NCBI RefSeq assembly: GCF_004295125.1
Contig: NZ_CP036170.1
Span: forward strand, 3,412,501-3,476,500
Origin: [Clostridium] scindens ATCC 35704
Lineage (GTDB): Bacteria; Bacillota; Clostridia; Lachnospirales; Lachnospiraceae
Direction: 5' to 3'
DNA: 64,000 bases
Shown here: one piece after another, positions 61,045 through 64,000 of the stretch
How positions within the stretch are numbered: position 1 is the stretch's first letter
How the letters are laid out: every line of letters starts with the position of its first letter
The notes under the pieces: generated by a model
What the model saw: the letters and a program-made list of their open reading frames with translations, nothing else
Told to the model about the DNA's origin: nothing
Database searches by the model: none
Program-made: the position numbers and the translations under genes

Positions 61045-61545
61045 TTACCGCATAAGACTCCTGCGGTAAAAGAATAGCACGATTTTCTCCAAATACCGCT
61101 TCAGAACGATCTGAAACTCTTCTTTCGGATGAATCGGCTTTACCAGAATATTATGGATTCCAGCCCTCTTAGCACCCCATACATCGGTAAAAAGCTGATC
61201 TCCGATAAACAGCGTGTTGCTCCGATCTGTCCCCATCTTCTCCATGGCCTTGATATAGTTCTTCGTGGATGGCTTATGGGCATTGTATACATAATCTGTC
61301 TGGATATCCTGATTGAACATCTTGACCCTGGGTTCCTGGTTATTGGAGATCAGGCAGCTCCTGAAACCGATCTTTCTAAGCCTGTCAAACAGCGTTATCG
61401 CCCTGTTGTCCGCCGGCGCGCCATGGGGGACTAACGTATTGTCTATATCGAAGATCAGGCCCCTGTAGCCTTCTTCGTACAATTTTTCAAAATCTATGAC
61501 ATAGGTAGATGCAATATACCTGTCTGGATAAAACATATCAAACAT
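61045..61545 (-). CDS. yqeG: YqeG-family HAD phosphatase
   Basis: 166 residues. HAD motif I GLIFDIDNTLVPHGAPADN (~33, DxDxT), motif II CLISNNQEPRV and motif III with FIGDQLFTDVWGAKRAGI. A YqeG/phosphatidylglycerophosphatase-like HAD IIIA protein. It overlaps the shikimate kinase stop by 1 bp, so it is in the same operon. Confidence 0.92.
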   Translation of the reverse strand: MFDMFYPDRYIASTYVIDFEKLYEEGYRGLIFDIDNTLVPHGAPADNRAITLFDRLRKIGFRSCLISNNQEPRVKMFNQDIQTDYVYNAHKPSTKNYIKAMEKMGTDRSNTLFIGDQLFTDVWGAKRAGIHNILVKPIHPKEEFQIVLKRYLEKIVLFFYRRSLMR

Positions 61546-62330
61546 TAGCGTTCTTCCATTTCCGACAGTCGCTGGATTAGTTCCTCGCAGATCTGCAGGA
61601 CTGTCTTGTCATCCGTATTAATTACGATGTCTGCTGCCGCTTCGTATTTTTCACGACGCTGCTCCATAAGTTCAGAGATGCCCTTTACATTCTTCCTTCC
61701 TTTGAGCACAGGCCTGTCATCGCTGTCCTTCACCCTTTCATAGATGGTCTCCGGGCTTGCAGTCAGAAGCACCACCCTGCCGTTCTTCTTCATCTCCGCT
61801 ACGTTTCTCTCTCTTAAGGCAGCGCCGCCGCCGCAGGAGATCACCGTATTCTTATGAGACTGCATTTCGATCAGCAGATTTGTCTCCAGGTCACGGAAGT
61901 ATTCTTCCCCGTATGTAGCAAAGATATCAGGAATACTCATCTCTTCCCGTTCTGCGATCACTTGATCCATCTCGATGATTTCCATGGCAAACATGGTACT
62001 CAGGTAATCGGATATGGTGGTCTTTCCTGCTCCCATAAATCCAATCAGCACAATATTGTAATCAAATAATTTTCTGGCCTGGATTCTCTTGCTGTTACGC
62101 AGAATGCAACGGAAAACATCATAGATTTCCTCTTTGTACTTGTTATCGGCAAGTTTCTCTTCCAGCCTCGTCTTCTGTTTCGCCTCCTGCTGCGGCTGCA
62201 GGATCGGCATTCCATACGTTTCCTTATATGCCATGATCTTCTCAATGATCGCATTACGCTCTACCAACGCGTCAATAATCTTGTCATCGCACAGCCCCAA
62301 CTGCTCTCTGTACATCTCTAAATCATTCAT
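61545..62330 (-). CDS. Chorismate mutase-shikimate kinase fusion
   Basis: 261 residues. Residues 1-85 are an AroQ-type chorismate mutase helix bundle (LGLCDDKIIDALVERNAIIE). Residues ~92-261 are shikimate kinase: Walker A GFMGAGKTTISDYL, the substrate stretch MDQVIAEREEMSIPDIF, and CGGGAALRERNVAEMKK. It joins two steps of aromatic amino acid synthesis in one cytosolic protein. It runs into yqeG with a 1-bp overlap. Confidence 0.93.
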   Translation of the reverse strand: MNDLEMYREQLGLCDDKIIDALVERNAIIEKIMAYKETYGMPILQPQQEAKQKTRLEEKLADNKYKEEIYDVFRCILRNSKRIQARKLFDYNIVLIGFMGAGKTTISDYLSTMFAMEIIEMDQVIAEREEMSIPDIFATYGEEYFRDLETNLLIEMQSHKNTVISCGGGAALRERNVAEMKKNGRVVLLTASPETIYERVKDSDDRPVLKGRKNVKGISELMEQRREKYEAAADIVINTDDKTVLQICEELIQRLSEMEER

Positions 62331-62464
62331 GTCTTATCTCTCCTACTTCCTATCTACTTTCAAACTGTTAACAAGCATATCTGCGCCCTTCCTTCGTAGG
62401 GCATACATGGTATACACACTCGTGTATTATATCAATATTCCCGCACTTTCGCAAGAATTTCCGT

Positions 62465-63355
62465 CTATTTTTTCAAGCCATGCCGCGACTTGACATAGTC
62501 TATAAAATCCTTTGCTATTGGGGCCAGATATTTATTCTTGCAGGTAACCATATAGATCAGCCTCCTATAATTCAGATTCTCTATTTCCAGGAATGCGGCA
62601 CGCATACTGCGTATGGCCGGCACGTCCGGCACGATTCCAACGCCGAAGCCTTTTGCCACCAGTCCTACAAGCGCGCTGTCTTCATCCACCATGTACCGGA
62701 TATCCGGCTTTTCCCCTTGCTCTTTGAATATCTGGTCTATCACGGGCCGCAGGCCGCTCTCTTCATTAAAGAAAATCTGGGGATAGACTGCCAGTTCCGC
62801 AATTTCCACGCTGCCCCGGCTTGCCAGGGGGTGTCCCAATGGAACCGCCGCAATCAGTTTCTCCTGTGCCACAGGAAAGAACTCCAGATCTTTCTGCCCC
62901 TCTTTCATGGAGCAGAAGCCTACGTCGTATTTTTCTTCCCGGATTCCCTTTAAGATTTTCTCTGTCACGCCATTGTGAAAGCCGAATTCCACCTCCCTGT
63001 GCGGGTTCTCATTCAAGAACCCTTTCACCACCTCCGGTATGAATTCTCCTCCCTGAGTATAGATATATCCCATGTCTATGTGTCCGCTGGTTTCGCTCGT
63101 CATCGCTTTCATCTTGCGTATGCCTGCATCCAGAATGCTTAACGCTTCTTCGGCATATTCCATAAATAGCCTGCCGTACTTGGTCAGGACAACATTCCGT
63201 CCCTGCTTTTCAAACAGATAAGTCCCTAGCTCATTTTCTAACGAGGAAATCGCATGACTTAAACTTGGCTGCGTGATTGACAGTTTTTCCGCTGCTCTTG
63301 TGTAATGCTCCATATGTGCAAGTGTTACAAAGTATTGTAGCTGATTTAAGTTCAT
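62465..63355 (-). CDS. LysR-family transcriptional regulator
   Basis: 296 residues. N-terminal winged HTH (MNLNQLQYFVTLAHMEHYTR, LSITQPSLSHAISSLENELG) and a type-2 periplasmic-binding effector domain. It faces away from the old-yellow-enzyme gene at 63523, so it probably controls that gene and itself. A T-N11-A box lies at 63400-63414. Confidence 0.94.
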   Translation of the reverse strand: MNLNQLQYFVTLAHMEHYTRAAEKLSITQPSLSHAISSLENELGTYLFEKQGRNVVLTKYGRLFMEYAEEALSILDAGIRKMKAMTSETSGHIDMGYIYTQGGEFIPEVVKGFLNENPHREVEFGFHNGVTEKILKGIREEKYDVGFCSMKEGQKDLEFFPVAQEKLIAAVPLGHPLASRGSVEIAELAVYPQIFFNEESGLRPVIDQIFKEQGEKPDIRYMVDEDSALVGLVAKGFGVGIVPDVPAIRSMRAAFLEIENLNYRRLIYMVTCKNKYLAPIAKDFIDYVKSRHGLKK

Positions 63356-63399
63356 ATTTTATCCTCCTTTGTCGATTTTTACCAAGTATAGCACAATAC

Positions 63400-63414
63400 A
63401 TAGACAAATTCTAT
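63400..63414. promoter_or_regulatory. Probable LysR box
   Basis: ATAGACAAATTCTAT is a 5-5-5 inverted repeat and contains the T-N11-A form of LysR binding sites. It lies in the 167-bp gap between the divergent LysR and oxidoreductase genes. Confidence 0.65.
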
Positions 63415-63522
63415 CGTCTACGTCAAAAACATGAATTTGTTTTATATTTAACGATGAATTATAATCCAGTTAAAGAGTTAAATCAACGGTTTACCAACTG
63501 AAAAAAATTGGAGGATGATACT

Positions 63523-64000
63523 ATGAAGAATAACTATCCACACGTCTTTTCCACACTTTCCTTAAGGGGAATGACCATGCGAAACCGAGTTGCAATGATG
63601 CCCATGGGGAGCGATTTTGCAGGGCATGACGGCCAGTTAAGCGACGAGCATATCAAATACTATGAGTTAAGAGCCCGGGGCGGCGCAGGCCTGATCATCG
63701 TAGAGAACATCTGCGTCAAATATCCGGAGGGCTCCAATGGGACCACCCAGCTGCGGATCGACAAAGACTGCTATATTCCCCGCCTGTTTGCGCTCACGGA
63801 AGCCTGTCACCGCCATGGCGCGTGCATGGGCATCCAGATCAACCACGCCGGCGCGTCCGCCATGGCGTCCCGCATTGGCATGCAGCCGGTCTCCGCATCC
63901 ACCCTTCCTTCCAAGTCTGGCGGGGACATTCCTCGTCCTCTTTCCAAGGAAGAATTAAAGAGCATTGCCAAAGACTACGGCGCCGCCGCAAGACGCGCCG
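63523..64000 (+). CDS. Old-yellow-enzyme NADH:flavin oxidoreductase (3' end outside window)
   Basis: 159 codons visible: MKNNYPHVFSTLSLRGMTMR, NRVAMMPMGSDFAG, LRARGGAGLIIVENICV, MGIQINHAGASAMASRI. This is the FMN-binding TIM barrel start of the BaiCD/BaiH/2,4-dienoyl-CoA reductase group. The substrate, possibly an enone, enoate or steroid, cannot be told from the fragment. GGAGG precedes the ATG. It is probably controlled by the divergent LysR protein. Confidence 0.9.
   Translation, partial: MKNNYPHVFSTLSLRGMTMRNRVAMMPMGSDFAGHDGQLSDEHIKYYELRARGGAGLIIVENICVKYPEGSNGTTQLRIDKDCYIPRLFALTEACHRHGACMGIQINHAGASAMASRIGMQPVSASTLPSKSGGDIPRPLSKEELKSIAKDYGAAARRA

Overview
The window looks like chromosome of a spore-forming gut Firmicute of the Lachnospiraceae type (Clostridium scindens/Dorea/Blautia relatives). 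The evidence is the Gram-positive ribosome binding sites, frequent TTG/GTG starts in the mobile DNA, a spore-coat catalase remnant (cotJC), a high-molecular-weight rubredoxin, a chorismate mutase-shikimate kinase fusion, and a large Tn1549-like conjugative element. The species cannot be fixed from the sequence alone.

Layout. (1) 1-4960, minus strand: a sugar-catabolic operon of a two-part glycosidase, a GH172 (DUF2961) protein and a LacI-type regulator, with a promoter and LacI-like operator in front. (2) About 5005-48017: an integrative conjugative element (ICE). Its left part is missing from the window: only the last ~87 codons of the virD4 coupling protein are present, abutting the control region of the sugar operon. 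Its right end, with a large serine integrase, lies in the 3' part of cotJC. The transfer genes run virD4(end), small gene, maff2, virB6, prgI, virB4, DNA methylase, CHAP hydrolase, DUF4315, DUF4366, topB, a giant ArdA/ArdC-like anti-restriction protein, TTRAP and Cys-rich VLP. The opposite strand then carries an HNH-like gene and an AbiH-type defence gene, then the relaxase and mobC. The regulation and exit module follows: XRE regulator, HTH protein, two-component system, ABC exporter, sigma/HTH pair, 49-residue protein, integrase.

The ICE is nested. (2a) maff2 is split by a ~12.05-kb Tn4451-like mobilizable element (about 5811-17859). It has its own serine recombinase, TnpW, DnaC-like and replication proteins, relaxase, MobC, a sigma/HTH pair, and cargo: a P-loop kinase, a tetracycline ribosomal-protection gene with an attenuator leader, a membrane-anchored XRE regulator and a methyltransferase. 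Joining the two maff2 halves at an AA dinucleotide restores the reading frame. (2b) The ICE relaxase is split by a 2499-bp group II intron (35674-38172) exactly inside its HUH metal-binding motif; splicing restores the motif in frame.

(3) 48.3-64 kb is ordinary chromosome: zinc-ribbon membrane protein, glyA, htrA-like protease, alanyl-tRNA editing protein, argS, flavin reductase-rubredoxin, a GntR/ABC operon, azlCD, tRNA-Arg(CCG), efp, yqeG, chorismate mutase-shikimate kinase, and a divergent LysR / old-yellow-enzyme pair.

The best leads are the AbiH (SIR2-like) + HNH-like gene pair carried by the ICE, the duplicated inverted oriT-like module at 27.7 and 38.9 kb, the 17-bp perfect inverted repeat around the integrase -10 box, and the fused GH32-like/six-hairpin enzyme next to GH172.
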